DNA of 64,000 nucleotides from Caballeronia hypogeia (GCF_001544875.2 NZ_FCOA02000034.1:1-64000), one strand, 5' to 3'. Positions 51,027 to 60,798 are shown, counted from the first letter of the stretch. Made by a program: numbers and translations. The notes: a model not told the origin generated them from the sequence alone.

Positions 51027-52196
51027 ATGAGTTTAAACATGAAAGAGATCGTCCATATAACCGAGGCTTTTGGAGGCGGGGTGCTGTCGATGCTGACCCA
51101 GCTTTCGAACCGTGCGGCGGCCGCTGGCGTCGGCGTAACGATCCTTCATTCGATCCGGCAGGAAACGCCCGATAATTTCTCGAGGCTGTTTCACCCGGCG
51201 GTAAAGCTAGCCTACGTCAGCATGTTCCGCGAAGTGAGCTTGAAGAACGACTGGGCCAGTCTTTGGGACCTGGTGCGCAAGTTGAGGGAATGCGATCCGT
51301 CGGTCGTGCATCTGCATTCGTCGAAGGCGGGTGTGCTGGGCCGCGCGGCCGCGCGCATCGCCGCCCCCAATGCGCGCGTGTTCTACTCGCCGCACGGGCT
51401 GGCCTTTCTGCGTCGCGATGTTTCGCCGGCCAAGCAATTCGCGTATCTGAGCTTCGAGCGCATCGCGGCCCGCATGGGCGGCACCATCGTCGCCTGTTCG
51501 AATAGCGAGCTTTCCGAGATCGAAACGAAGATGCGCACGCGCGAGACGCGCATGATCGAGAACGGCGTAAACGTGCCGGAAATTCCGCCGCGCATCGAGA
51601 AGAGCTCGGGCGAATTGCTGATTGGCATGAGCGGGCGCGCTTCGTATCAGAAGAACCACGAAGCGTTCGTGAAGCTCGCGACCGATCTGCACGGCCCCGC
51701 CGTGCGCTTTCTGTGGATCGGCGGCAATCTCGATGAACTGCCCGGCGGTCAGACGGCTCGCAACGCCGTATCATGCAGCGGTTGGGTGACGCGTGAGCGC
51801 GCGCTCGAACTCACGGCGGAACTCGATGTCTACGTGCAGACGTCACGTTGGGAAGGCATGCCTATCGCTCTCATCGAGGCGCAGGTAGCGGGCATTCCCG
51901 CCGTCGTCACCGACGTGGTCGGCAATCGTGACGTGGTGCAGCACGGCGTCACGGGTTTCGTCGCCTCGAACATGGCGGAGATGGGCAAGTACATCGCCAT
52001 GTTGCGCGACGACCCCGCGTTGCGCGCACGCATGGGCGCCGCCGCGCGCAACTCGGCCAGCAAACGTTTTTCGATGGACGCGATTTTCCGGCAATGGCTC
52101 TCGGTGTATCAGTTCGCTTCCGACAAGCCCGCGCGCGAGCCGCTCGGCGCGAATGAGGCCGCCTCGTATGAAACCAGCTCCGATTCTCAGTTCTGA
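51027..52196 (+). CDS. GT4-family glycosyltransferase (WcaL/RfaB-like)
   Basis: The 389-residue GT-B enzyme opens with IVHITEAFGGGVLSMLTQLSNRAAAAG, a Gly-rich acceptor loop seen in GT4 enzymes of the EpsD/WbyG type. The donor half carries GMSGRASYQKNHEAFVKLA, ERALELTAELDVYVQTSRWEGMPIALIEAQVAGIPAVVTDVVGN with the EX7E region. It transfers a sugar from a nucleotide donor with retention. A nested ATG at 51039 (MKEIVHITEAF) is also possible. First of three consecutive GT4 genes. Confidence 0.9.
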   Translation: MSLNMKEIVHITEAFGGGVLSMLTQLSNRAAAAGVGVTILHSIRQETPDNFSRLFHPAVKLAYVSMFREVSLKNDWASLWDLVRKLRECDPSVVHLHSSKAGVLGRAAARIAAPNARVFYSPHGLAFLRRDVSPAKQFAYLSFERIAARMGGTIVACSNSELSEIETKMRTRETRMIENGVNVPEIPPRIEKSSGELLIGMSGRASYQKNHEAFVKLATDLHGPAVRFLWIGGNLDELPGGQTARNAVSCSGWVTRERALELTAELDVYVQTSRWEGMPIALIEAQVAGIPAVVTDVVGNRDVVQHGVTGFVASNMAEMGKYIAMLRDDPALRARMGAAARNSASKRFSMDAIFRQWLSVYQFASDKPAREPLGANEAASYETSSDSQF

Positions 52197-53286
52197 CGCA
52201 CCGAATATGGACACATCCATCGCCACCAGCAAGCTCGTCTATAACGGGCGCTTCACCAGCCAGAAAACCACCGGCGTGCAACGCGTCGCGCGCGAACTCG
52301 TCGCCGCGTTGGTGCAGTTGCCGCAAGGTTCGCATGTCACTCTCGCCGTCCCGCCGCAAACCGGCCTCGATCCCGTGCAGGGCGTCGAGACCGTCAAGCT
52401 CGGCTTCGGCAAAGGCGTGTTCTGGGAGCAGATCGTGTTGCCGCTGTTCGCCGGGCGCTCGCGCATCGTGAACCTTTCCAACTCGGGCTCGATCTTTCGC
52501 GGCAACCAGATCATCTACATGCACGATGCCGCGGTGTTCGACACGCCGTCGCACTTCTCATGGAAGTTCCGCACCTGGTATCACATCATGTTCTGGATTC
52601 TCGCGCGCACGTCGAGCTGCGTGCTGACGAATTCGAAGTTTTCGCGGGACCGGCTCGCGCATCATGTCGGCGTGCCGGCTGAACGCATCGGCGTGGTGCC
52701 GCTCGCGGCCGATCATCTGGATCACATCACGCCGGACACCTCGGTCATCGACGATCTGAAGCTCACGAAGAACCGCTACGTGCTGGCCGTGAGCAGCATG
52801 AATCCGACGAAAAACTTCAAACGCCTCGTCGAGGCTTTCATGCGCCTGAACGATCCGTCGATCGATCTCGTGATCGTCGGTATGAAGAATGCTTCGATCT
52901 TCGGCCGCGCTCATGACCTTTCGAACGCGCCGAACATCAAGCAGGCGGGCTACGTGAGCGACGAAAAACTCAGAGCGCTCTACCAGAATGCGGCCTGCTT
53001 CCTTTATCCTTCGATCTATGAGGGTTTCGGCATTCCGCCGCTCGAAGCAATGCGCAATGGCTGCCCGACGCTGGTCGGGCGCGCGGCCGCGTTGCCGGAA
53101 ACGTGCGGCGATGCATCAATCTACTGCGATCCGTATTCGGTAGAGGATATTTCGAACAAGCTGCGCGAATTGCTCGACTCGCCGCAACTGAGCGAGGATC
53201 TGAAGCGCCGCGGCCTCGCACACGCCGAGCGTTTCCGCTGGACCGAAAGCGCACGCGTGCTCATGCAGTTCATCGACAAGCCGTGA
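52168..53286 (+). CDS. GT4-family glycosyltransferase
   Basis: A 372-residue GT-B enzyme: KLVYNGRFTSQKTTGVQRVARELVAALVQ at the acceptor side, NLSNSGSIFRGNQIIYMHDAAVFDTP, then donor motifs YVLAVSSMNPTKNFKRLVEAFMRL and YPSIYEGFGIPPLEAMRNGCPTLVGRAAALPE with the two Glu of EX7E. This resembles mannosyl or rhamnosyltransferases of the WbaZ/MtfB kind. The start at 52168 overlaps the previous gene and has GAGG nine nt upstream; ATG 52207 (MDTSIATSK) is an equally usable start without clear ribosome binding site. Confidence 0.88.
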   Translation: MKPAPILSSDAPNMDTSIATSKLVYNGRFTSQKTTGVQRVARELVAALVQLPQGSHVTLAVPPQTGLDPVQGVETVKLGFGKGVFWEQIVLPLFAGRSRIVNLSNSGSIFRGNQIIYMHDAAVFDTPSHFSWKFRTWYHIMFWILARTSSCVLTNSKFSRDRLAHHVGVPAERIGVVPLAADHLDHITPDTSVIDDLKLTKNRYVLAVSSMNPTKNFKRLVEAFMRLNDPSIDLVIVGMKNASIFGRAHDLSNAPNIKQAGYVSDEKLRALYQNAACFLYPSIYEGFGIPPLEAMRNGCPTLVGRAAALPETCGDASIYCDPYSVEDISNKLRELLDSPQLSEDLKRRGLAHAERFRWTESARVLMQFIDKP

Positions 53287-53314
53287 TGGCGCGCGCGCTG
53301 CAAGGAGGTAGCCG

Positions 53315-54508
53315 GTGAAGGTTGGAATCTATTGCGACTCGGGCATCAACGGCGGTCATGAAGAGATGCTCAAGCGCTTCATGCTCGCGCTCGTCGCGTG
53401 CGCGCATATCGAGACGCTGGATATCCTCGTGCCGACGGCCAACGAGCCGCTGTTTCGCTATGTGAATGATCTGACGCGCGCGCACCCGAAAGTGAGGACG
53501 GTCGGTCTTTCCTACACGGCTGAATCGCTACGCGGTAATCTCTTCGCCCTGCTGCGCATGATCCGCTCGACTGCAGCCAGGCTGCGCGTGTTGCAACTGG
53601 ACAAGCTCGTGATTGCGCAAGGCACGATCGCCTCCGGTATCGCGGGGCTCTTCGCCGCGCGTTACGCGCGCACCATCGCGGTGAGCTACCTGCCTCTCGT
53701 CGACGATGCGCCCGTGAACGTCGGCGTGGGTGGAAAGATCAAGTGGCTTGTGAAGCGCGTGCTGTATCGCGTGCCAAACGAGTATGTGACGTTGAACGAT
53801 CATCTGCGCGGCAAGCTGAAGAGGCTCGCTCCGAATGCGCGCGCGATGATCCTCGAGAACTATGTCGACGATCGCTTCAGCCGCTCGACGCTCACGAAGC
53901 AGGCGGCGCGCGCCACGCTCGGCCTGCCCGACGATGGCACGACGATCATCGCGCACGTCGGGCGCCTGAACTTCCAGCAGAAGCGCCAGGACTTCCTGAT
54001 GCAAGCCATCGAGCGCCACGCGGGTGCATTTGCGCGAACGCTCGTGCTGATCATCGGCGAAGGACCGGACGATGCGCGTCTGCGCGACATGATCGAAGCG
54101 AGTCCCCCGCTGTCCGCCTGCGTGCGCATGGTCGGTCCGCAGAAGGACGTGCTGCCGTACATCGTCGCAAGCGATACGCTCGTGCTTCCCTCGGCGTATG
54201 AGGGCGTGCCGCTCGTGATGATCGAGGCCGTGCTCGCCGAGAGGCCTATCGTCGTGTCGCGCGTGTCGGGGCTCGACTCCTATCTTCCGGACGCACTGCT
54301 CTTCCCCGCGCATGATCATGACGCGTTCGTCAGACGCATTTTCGCGGCCCGCGATCTTACTCTCACCTCGCTCACCAGCGAATTCAGACGGCGTTTCTCG
54401 CGCGAAGCGTTCGATGCGCAGGCGCAGAACGTCGTCTTGCACTCGGGCCCCTCGCGTCATGAAGGCGCTCAGGTCTCACCCAAACATTCCGACGTGCTGG
54501 CGAAGTAA
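53315..54508 (+). CDS. GT4-family glycosyltransferase
   Basis: The 397-residue protein starts at a GTG preceded by a perfect AAGGAGG six nt away. It has KVGIYCDSGINGGHEEMLKRFMLALV at the acceptor side, and donor-side TTIIAHVGRLNFQQKRQDFLMQAIERH, VRMVGPQKDVLPYIVASDTLVLPSAYEGVPLVMIEAVLAERPIVVSRVSG with EX7E. The C-terminal 40 residues are irregular. It is likely coupled to the neighbouring glycosyltransferases and to the glycoside hydrolase gene 30 bp downstream. Confidence 0.88.
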   Translation: MKVGIYCDSGINGGHEEMLKRFMLALVACAHIETLDILVPTANEPLFRYVNDLTRAHPKVRTVGLSYTAESLRGNLFALLRMIRSTAARLRVLQLDKLVIAQGTIASGIAGLFAARYARTIAVSYLPLVDDAPVNVGVGGKIKWLVKRVLYRVPNEYVTLNDHLRGKLKRLAPNARAMILENYVDDRFSRSTLTKQAARATLGLPDDGTTIIAHVGRLNFQQKRQDFLMQAIERHAGAFARTLVLIIGEGPDDARLRDMIEASPPLSACVRMVGPQKDVLPYIVASDTLVLPSAYEGVPLVMIEAVLAERPIVVSRVSGLDSYLPDALLFPAHDHDAFVRRIFAARDLTLTSLTSEFRRRFSREAFDAQAQNVVLHSGPSRHEGAQVSPKHSDVLAK

Positions 54509-54538
54509 CGGCGCGCACATTCCCAGGGACGAACGTCG

Positions 54539-55636
54539 ATGCGAACTTTGCCAGTCGCGGTATCCGTCTTTGGCGCGCTTCTCTGCGCATCCGTGCTGAT
54601 CTATGCGCGCAGCGGCTCGCCCGATGCCTACCACACCAGCCGTTCGGCCCCGCCCAATGCCCAGGCTACCGTCGGCGCCACGCCGAAAATCGCCTGCGGC
54701 AAGGGCTCGACCGGCGTGTTCTACGGAATCGCCGGCCATCTGGAGCATCGCGGCGCGTATCGCATGGTCCCCTACGACTTGCAGATTTCACAGCTTCGCG
54801 ATCTCGGTGTCACGATGTACGCGCAAGATGTGTCCAGCGAGGGCAGCGCGCAGATGGTCGCGGACTTCGCGCGCGCCGCGGCGAAGCAATGCATCGGCGT
54901 GCTCGCGCTCGTCACGCCCTTCGAACCGGAGAAGCGCCGCGACGAACAGGAAACGTTCGAACGCGGTTATGCGCTAGGGAAGACCGCCGGAAGCGTACTC
55001 AAGGGTCTGGTTACGTACTATCAGGTTGGCAACGAATACGACAACTGGACGATCAAGGGCTCCGACCGCAGCGGCGAGCACCCGTCGGATTACGACAACG
55101 AGAAGTTCATGAAGGCTCGCGGTTCGATTCTCGGCCTCATCAAGGGCATACGCGAAGCGAACCCGGACGCGAAGATCCTGCTCACGTCCTTCAGCTGGCT
55201 GCACTACGGTTTCACGGACATGCTGTATGCGGGCACGCAGCCCGACGGTTCGAGCGGTCATCCCATCCCGCAGTGGGACATCACCGCGTGGCACTGGTAT
55301 TCGAACATGGGCTCGATCACCGCCGCGGGCAGCAACAAGGTCAATGTCCTCGAACGGCTGCGCGACAGTTACGGCAAGCCCATCTGGATCACGGAATACG
55401 GCGTGCGGCCTAACCACGCGGACCCGGGCGGGTATCTCACGGGCAAGGACGCCTTGAAGGGATTCGTCTCGCTGGCGAAGACCTACAACATCCAGAACGT
55501 GACGTTGTACGAGCTTTATGACGACCAACGCTATGGCGGCGACGGCAACTATGGCGTGATTCAGGACGACGGCAAAACGCGCAAGGGGCGCTTCGATACG
55601 GTGCGCGATTTCATCAAGGCGAATCCCATGCCGTGA
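54539..55636 (+). CDS. Secreted glycoside hydrolase, clan GH-A type
   Basis: The 365-residue protein has an N-terminal signal or anchor (VAVSVFGALLCASVLIYA) and a TIM-barrel enzyme. The acid/base Glu is likely in YYQVGNEYDNW and the nucleophile Glu in IWITEYGVRPNH, the spacing seen in GH5/GH39-like families. In polysaccharide loci such enzymes trim or degrade the polymer, set its length, or release biofilm. Specific family not assigned without a search. Start 54539 is the ATG before the signal segment. Confidence 0.78.
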   Translation: MRTLPVAVSVFGALLCASVLIYARSGSPDAYHTSRSAPPNAQATVGATPKIACGKGSTGVFYGIAGHLEHRGAYRMVPYDLQISQLRDLGVTMYAQDVSSEGSAQMVADFARAAAKQCIGVLALVTPFEPEKRRDEQETFERGYALGKTAGSVLKGLVTYYQVGNEYDNWTIKGSDRSGEHPSDYDNEKFMKARGSILGLIKGIREANPDAKILLTSFSWLHYGFTDMLYAGTQPDGSSGHPIPQWDITAWHWYSNMGSITAAGSNKVNVLERLRDSYGKPIWITEYGVRPNHADPGGYLTGKDALKGFVSLAKTYNIQNVTLYELYDDQRYGGDGNYGVIQDDGKTRKGRFDTVRDFIKANPMP

Positions 55637-56180
55637 GCAAGGCGTGCGATTCTCTGCGGTGTGTTCTGCGATCGTCGCGATGAAGACGGTTGCCTAGTGT
55701 TACAAATGAAACATCTGCGAAACCGGCAATTATCGCGCGATTCGGTTAAATCGCAAGTGCCGTGCCCGACTTATCGACGCATATAACGTTCGCTACTTAA
55801 CAGACGCGACCGGTTGACGACAGGAAGATAGCTTTGACGCTATTTTCTCCAGTCGTATCGTGTCGTTTTAATGCCAGGCGATTCACATCGGGGTTCGCAT
55901 GGTCATCATCATCCGAATCCTGAGGCGCGGCGACGAGGCACGGAGTGTGCTTCAGCGAAGCATCGCACTCCGACGAGCCGACATCTCTCGTCACGCAGAT
56001 CCGAAGCGCGACGCGCTTCACCCGCTTTCAGAGCCTCTCGCGCCTAAGTCTGGAATTTTTCCAACGGCCATGCGCCGGACCAACGACTCGCAAGACGAAC
56101 CGCGGACATAGCCGCGCGGGCTAGCTGCTTTTTGTAGCCCTGAAACCAATGCTCAACTTATCGAACTGAGGACGGCGCCA
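55637..56180. other. Intergenic region upstream of the wzc-like gene
   Basis: About 540 bp with no gene recognised; small open frames on both strands are Arg-rich and unconvincing. Near the end a GGGCTA...TAGCCC stem (56118-56140) with a T-rich loop lies 40 bp before the TTG start. Probably carries a separate promoter for the export genes. Confidence 0.45.
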
Positions 56181-58532
56181 TTGAACACCCTCTATGTCAA
56201 CTCCGGATCTTCGCGCCCAGGCAAGGACGACGGTGAATTCACCGCGAGCGACATGCTCAAGCTCTTGCGCGATCATCTCGGCATACTCTTCCTGTTCATC
56301 GGGGTGGCGGCCGCGCTTGCGGCCTCCTATGCATTCCTTGCCAAGCCCATCTATTCATCGGATGTGGTGGTGCGCGTGGATCCACCCGATCCCAACGCAC
56401 TCGGCATTGCGCCGCAGAATCAGCAGCAGATGCAGCAGATGTCGCAAACGGTGAATCAGATTGCACCCGCTGAAATTTCTGTGATGCAAAGCCGTTCCGT
56501 GCTCGAACCCGTCGTGAAGCAGTTTCATTTCGACGTGAGAGTCAAGCCGAAGACATTCCCCGTGCTCGGGCAGATCGCCGAGCTTTTCGCAAAGAAGGGG
56601 CATCTCGCACCGGCGTGGCTCGGCCTCGATTCATACGGCTGGGGTGGGGAGCAACTGCAGATCGGCCGGCTCGACGTGCCGCCCGGACTCGAAGATCAGA
56701 AGCTCGATTTCGTTCTGCTCGACAACAACCAGTACGAGCTGCGCGACCCCGACGGCGACACGCTGCTGCGCGGCACGATCGGTCGCCCGGCAACCGCCAA
56801 CGGTGTGTCGATTCTCGTCAACCATGTCGTCGGGCGGCCGGGCATGCACTTCGATGTCACGCGCCTGAATACGCTCGACGCGATCGCGCTCATGAAGAAG
56901 ACGATGAAGGTGGCCGAGTCCGCGAAAGACACGGGCGTCGTGCAGATCAGCTTCAACGCCGACGATCCCGCGCTCACCGCCGACGTCGCCAACGCGCTCG
57001 GCCAGGCCTATCTGACCGCAGCGGTGCAGGCCCGTCAGGCGAACGACACCAAGACGCTCGAATTCATCCGCGGAGAGCTGCCGCGCCTCGAATCCGACCT
57101 GAAGAAAGCCGAAGGCAACCTGAGCGCGTTCCGCGCGAAGTCGCAGTCGGTGCAGCCGATCAACGAGGCGCAGGCTTATCTGCAAGGCAGCATCGTGTCG
57201 ATGCAGCAGCTCGCGACGCTGAAACTGCAACGCACGCAGGCTTTGCAAAAGTTCACGCCGAGCAGCCCGCAGGTGCAGAACCTGAATCAGCAGATCGCTG
57301 AACTGGAGTCGTCGAACAAGCAGATTCAGTCGCGCTTCGACAGCATGCCGGCTTCCGAGCGCCAGAACGCGGAGCTTACGCGTGATGCGCGCGTCGCCGA
57401 GACGATCTACATGGGCATGGTCAACAAGGCCGAGGAGCTCTCGGTGCGTCGCGCGAGCACGAGCGGCGGCGCGCATATCGTCGATAACGCGCTGCGTCCG
57501 TATCGTCCGGTCAAGCCGAACAAGTCGCTCGTGATCGCGGCGGGTACGGGACTGGGCTTCTTCCTCGGAACGTTCTTTATCTTCCTGCGCCGTCACGCGA
57601 TGATCGGCGTGACCGATCCGATGTTCGTCGAACGCCGTCTGTCGGTGCCGGTGCTGGGCGAAGTGCTGTACAGCCGGCAGCAGGCAATGCTCGATCACGA
57701 GATCGCGGTGTCGCCGGTGGAACATGCGCCGCTTGCATACTCCGGGGCGCAGAACGGCAGCGCGCCAAAGGCCTTGCCTCATGTGGAGCTGCCCGAGCAC
57801 GATGCGTTCGCGATGCCGCACGTGGCCGAGACCCATCGCGACGCCCGGGTGCTCGCGACGCGCTATCCGCACGATCCGGCCGTCGAAGCGCTGCGTGCGG
57901 TGCGCACGGAGCTGTATCGCGATCTCGCGAATGCACCGAACAACATCGTGATGCTGACCGGCCCGATTCCGTCTGCGGGCAAGAGCTTCGTGGCGGCCAA
58001 CCTGTCGGTGCTGCTCGCGGAAATCGGCCTGCGCGTGCTGCTGATCGATGCGGACATGCGGCGCGGCCATATCGCCTCGTTCTTCAAGCAGTCGAATCCC
58101 GGCGGCCTCTCGGAAGTGCTCAAGGGCGAGATGGCGCTGGGCGATGCGATCCGCTATGTCGGCGTGCCGGGCCTGTCGTTTATGTCCTGCGGCGGCTATC
58201 CGGAGAATCCTTCGGAGCTGCTGATGATGCCGGGCTTCCGCAACATGCTCGCGCGCATGAGCGATCAGTTCGATCTGGTGATCGTCGATACGCCGCCGTT
58301 CCTCGTCGTGACCGATGCGGCGATCGTCGCGAGCGATGCCGGCTCGACCGTGCTCGTGCTGCGCTCGGGCATCCAGAGCGAGGAAGAGATCGAGGAAACC
58401 GTGAAGAAGGTGCAGCGCTCCGGCGGCAGACTGGTCGGCTCGGTCTTCAACGCGATTCCGCGTCGTCCGAGCAATCGGCGCAGCTATGGTTACGCGGCGG
58501 CTTATACGAGCACGTTCAAACCGGTAAACTGA
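56181..58532 (+). CDS. Wzc-type polysaccharide co-polymerase and BY-kinase
   Basis: The 783-residue protein controls chain length and export. Residues about 22-480 form the Wzz/GNVR domain: first membrane helix LGILFLFIGVAAALAASYAFLAK, long coiled-coil (VQARQANDTKTLEFIRGELPRLESDLKKAEGNLSAFRAKSQS), second helix SLVIAAGTGLGFFLGTFFIF. The cytoplasmic BY-kinase has Walker A GPIPSAGKS near residue 593, Walker A' LLIDADMRRG near 619, Walker B LVIVDTPPF near 698, and a C-terminal Tyr cluster (RRSYGYAAAYTSTFKPVN). Start is TTG at 56181 with GAGGA upstream. The matching phosphatase (Wzb) and outer-membrane Wza are not in the window. Confidence 0.92.
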   Translation: MNTLYVNSGSSRPGKDDGEFTASDMLKLLRDHLGILFLFIGVAAALAASYAFLAKPIYSSDVVVRVDPPDPNALGIAPQNQQQMQQMSQTVNQIAPAEISVMQSRSVLEPVVKQFHFDVRVKPKTFPVLGQIAELFAKKGHLAPAWLGLDSYGWGGEQLQIGRLDVPPGLEDQKLDFVLLDNNQYELRDPDGDTLLRGTIGRPATANGVSILVNHVVGRPGMHFDVTRLNTLDAIALMKKTMKVAESAKDTGVVQISFNADDPALTADVANALGQAYLTAAVQARQANDTKTLEFIRGELPRLESDLKKAEGNLSAFRAKSQSVQPINEAQAYLQGSIVSMQQLATLKLQRTQALQKFTPSSPQVQNLNQQIAELESSNKQIQSRFDSMPASERQNAELTRDARVAETIYMGMVNKAEELSVRRASTSGGAHIVDNALRPYRPVKPNKSLVIAAGTGLGFFLGTFFIFLRRHAMIGVTDPMFVERRLSVPVLGEVLYSRQQAMLDHEIAVSPVEHAPLAYSGAQNGSAPKALPHVELPEHDAFAMPHVAETHRDARVLATRYPHDPAVEALRAVRTELYRDLANAPNNIVMLTGPIPSAGKSFVAANLSVLLAEIGLRVLLIDADMRRGHIASFFKQSNPGGLSEVLKGEMALGDAIRYVGVPGLSFMSCGGYPENPSELLMMPGFRNMLARMSDQFDLVIVDTPPFLVVTDAAIVASDAGSTVLVLRSGIQSEEEIEETVKKVQRSGGRLVGSVFNAIPRRPSNRRSYGYAAAYTSTFKPVN

Positions 58533-58829
58533 TAACGATGCGCGTAACGAAGCGCGCATTGCATGACAGCATTGCGCCGCGTGCCCGTCACGCGGCGCTT
58601 CACGCTGGATCGCAGGTGTCTGTCGACATGAGCCCATCCGTAGCGGGAATTTCCCGCGCGATCGGGAAGTCGAATGGTTTCGGAGCAAGCCATCCTCTGG
58701 AACGTGATCGTCGCGCGCAGCGCATGCCGGCGATCAGAACGTTTGTTCATACGTCTTCGTCCGCAAGGGTGGGTCTCGGGGGTTTCGACGCGTTGCGCGT
58801 CGCCAGCCGGTTCGAACAAAGAGACGCCC

Positions 58830-59222
58830 ATGAACGGACGCTTTCTCCGCAGGCATCGGCTCGTGCAATGTCCGCGTTGCAGGCGGCCAGTGAGCGCGAA
58901 CATGACCGTATGTCCGCATTGCGATTACCATCGCGCGCAGAAGCGGTCGTACGTGCCGCGCCTGTCGGCGCCAGCGCAAGCAGCCGCCGGCCGTCTGATC
59001 GCACGGGGATCACACGCCGTGCGCAAGCGGGCGGTGCTGGTTCTCGTGCTCGCCCTGCTCGCGATCAGCGGATATCTGTGGCTCGGCGAGTCGGGACTCG
59101 ATGCGCGAATCCGGTCGCTGAGTTCGCATCATTGGCTCGGCGTCGTGGACGAGCCTCCGAACGACGATGCCGCAGCCGAAGCGGCGCGTGCAAAGCGCAC
59201 CCGTGACACGGCGGCGTTATGA
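58830..59222 (+). CDS. Small zinc-ribbon membrane protein
   Basis: A 130-residue protein with a rubredoxin-like knuckle pair CPRC (Cys14, Cys17) and CPHC (Cys28, Cys31), a basic stretch, one membrane helix (RAVLVLVLALLAISGYLWLG, residues about 68-87), and a Glu/Ala-rich acidic C-terminal tail. No signal peptide, so the zinc ribbon is likely cytoplasmic and the tail periplasmic, or the reverse. It sits between the wzc-like and polymerase-like genes. I do not recognise the family. ATG 58830 precedes the motif; longer upstream frames look non-coding. Confidence 0.65.
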   Translation: MNGRFLRRHRLVQCPRCRRPVSANMTVCPHCDYHRAQKRSYVPRLSAPAQAAAGRLIARGSHAVRKRAVLVLVLALLAISGYLWLGESGLDARIRSLSSHHWLGVVDEPPNDDAAAEAARAKRTRDTAAL

Positions 59223-59382
59223 GCGAAAGCTGCAGTCAGACGATTCACGCCGTGCGTGAATGTACATACCCTCGACGCGGATACCCGATGATCGAGCCGG
59301 CAGGCGTCTTGCTTGCTCTCGCTTCGGCCGCTCACGATAACGAGAGAAAGCCCGGCCCGAACCGGACACACCCTACCCTTCG

Positions 59383-60798
59383 ATGATGAAAGAAAAAGCG
59401 GCGCTGACCGACCTCTATTACAGAATCTGGGCCTTCGCGATGCCGGTGACGTCGTTCGTCGTCATTCCGTCGATCCAGGGCACGACGATCGGCTATCTGA
59501 TGTGCTTCCTCTCCGTGCCGCTCGTGCTGCTGTATGGCGGCCGCGCGCGCAAGAGCTGGATGCACTTCGTCGGAGCCGCGATCATCGTCTGGCTGCTGAT
59601 GTTCTGCACCGCGCAGGTCGCCGACGTCATGGCGCCTTTCGATCCCGACTTCAGCAAGATCGTGCTGGTCGACGAGACCGATCCCTTCACGTTCATCCTG
59701 CGCAAGAGCCTGTTTACGCAGTCGATCTACGTCGCGGCGGTAGTGCTCTACGCGGCTTACGTCTACCACTACTACAAGCCGACGTGGGACCAGTGGCTGC
59801 TCGCGGCCGTCACGATCTTCGCGATCTACGGCATGTTCGAAGTGGCGTACTACGTCGCGACCGGCAAGCCGGGCGACTTCATCTCGAACCGCTCGTTCGG
59901 CGATCAGTTCGGCAAGGGCATCGTGCGCTCGGACGGCACGGTGAACGGCAGCTCTTTCCAGCAGATCGACATCAAGGGCTTCCCTATCCAGCGTCTCAAG
60001 GCGCTCACCGGCGAGCCATCGATGTACGCGATGTCGATCTTCCCCTTCTGGGTCTACTTCAACGCGACTTCGCGCTTGCGCTGGCCGGTGTGGGTCATCG
60101 GCGCGTCGCTGCTGATGAGCACGTCGTCCACGGTGCTGATCGGCTATGCGGTGTACTGGATCATCCGCGTGCGCAAGCTGGGCGTGAATCCGGTCAAGGC
60201 GCTCGTCACCTTGTTCGTGCTGTGCGTGGTCGCGTATCTCGCGCAGGACTATATCGCCGATCTGTTCAAGCAGATGGTGACGGACAAGGTCGAGCAGAAG
60301 ACCGAGTCGGGCTCGGACCGTATCGGCCTGTTCCTCAACTCCATGCGCCTGTGGTTCCATGCGGCGCCGCTCAATCAGTTGTTCGGCATCGGCTTCGGCT
60401 ACGTGCGCTCGACCGATCTGTTCTCCACGTTGCTCGTGAATACCGGGATCATCGGCACGGTGTTCATCAGCGCGCTGATGCTCTATCCGGCGTTCAAGCT
60501 CGACTGGGACCCGCGCGGCATGGCGCTGCGTCAATGCTGCGCCGCCACCTGGACGATGATGATGGTCTCGGTGCCCGAGTTCGCGTATCTCGCGCCGTGG
60601 ACGCTGGTCGCGATGGCCTACGTGCGCGTGCGTGCGCTCAAGCTCGCGCGGATGCAGGTCGGCGACAAGGCCGCAGCCAGCGCGATGGAGGATTCGCAGG
60701 TGGGCGCGAATATCGGCACGGCCATCGGCAAGCATGTGCGGCCGGAGCTCGGTCCGCGCATCGGCTCGCGCTTCGGGCCGCGCGGACGGCATCTCTGA
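59383..60798 (+). CDS. Wzy-like polysaccharide polymerase / O-antigen ligase-type membrane protein
   Basis: A 471-residue membrane protein with roughly ten hydrophobic segments and a periplasmic loop of about 80 residues (VTDKVEQKTESGSDRIGLFLNSMRLWFHAAPLNQLFGIGFGYVRS), the layout of Wzy polymerases and WaaL-like ligases. The loop residues RIGLFLNSMRLW and GIGFGY are typical for this fold. Sequence identity in the family is low, so the call rests on topology and locus. It would polymerise repeat units in the periplasm. The C-terminal tail is charged and Gly-rich. Confidence 0.72.
   Translation: MMKEKAALTDLYYRIWAFAMPVTSFVVIPSIQGTTIGYLMCFLSVPLVLLYGGRARKSWMHFVGAAIIVWLLMFCTAQVADVMAPFDPDFSKIVLVDETDPFTFILRKSLFTQSIYVAAVVLYAAYVYHYYKPTWDQWLLAAVTIFAIYGMFEVAYYVATGKPGDFISNRSFGDQFGKGIVRSDGTVNGSSFQQIDIKGFPIQRLKALTGEPSMYAMSIFPFWVYFNATSRLRWPVWVIGASLLMSTSSTVLIGYAVYWIIRVRKLGVNPVKALVTLFVLCVVAYLAQDYIADLFKQMVTDKVEQKTESGSDRIGLFLNSMRLWFHAAPLNQLFGIGFGYVRSTDLFSTLLVNTGIIGTVFISALMLYPAFKLDWDPRGMALRQCCAATWTMMMVSVPEFAYLAPWTLVAMAYVRVRALKLARMQVGDKAAASAMEDSQVGANIGTAIGKHVRPELGPRIGSRFGPRGRHL

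Noticed and set aside
56631..58688. 685-codon open frame antisense to the wzc-like gene
   Set aside because: Arg/His-rich composition and no domain; the plus strand encodes an intact BY-kinase.
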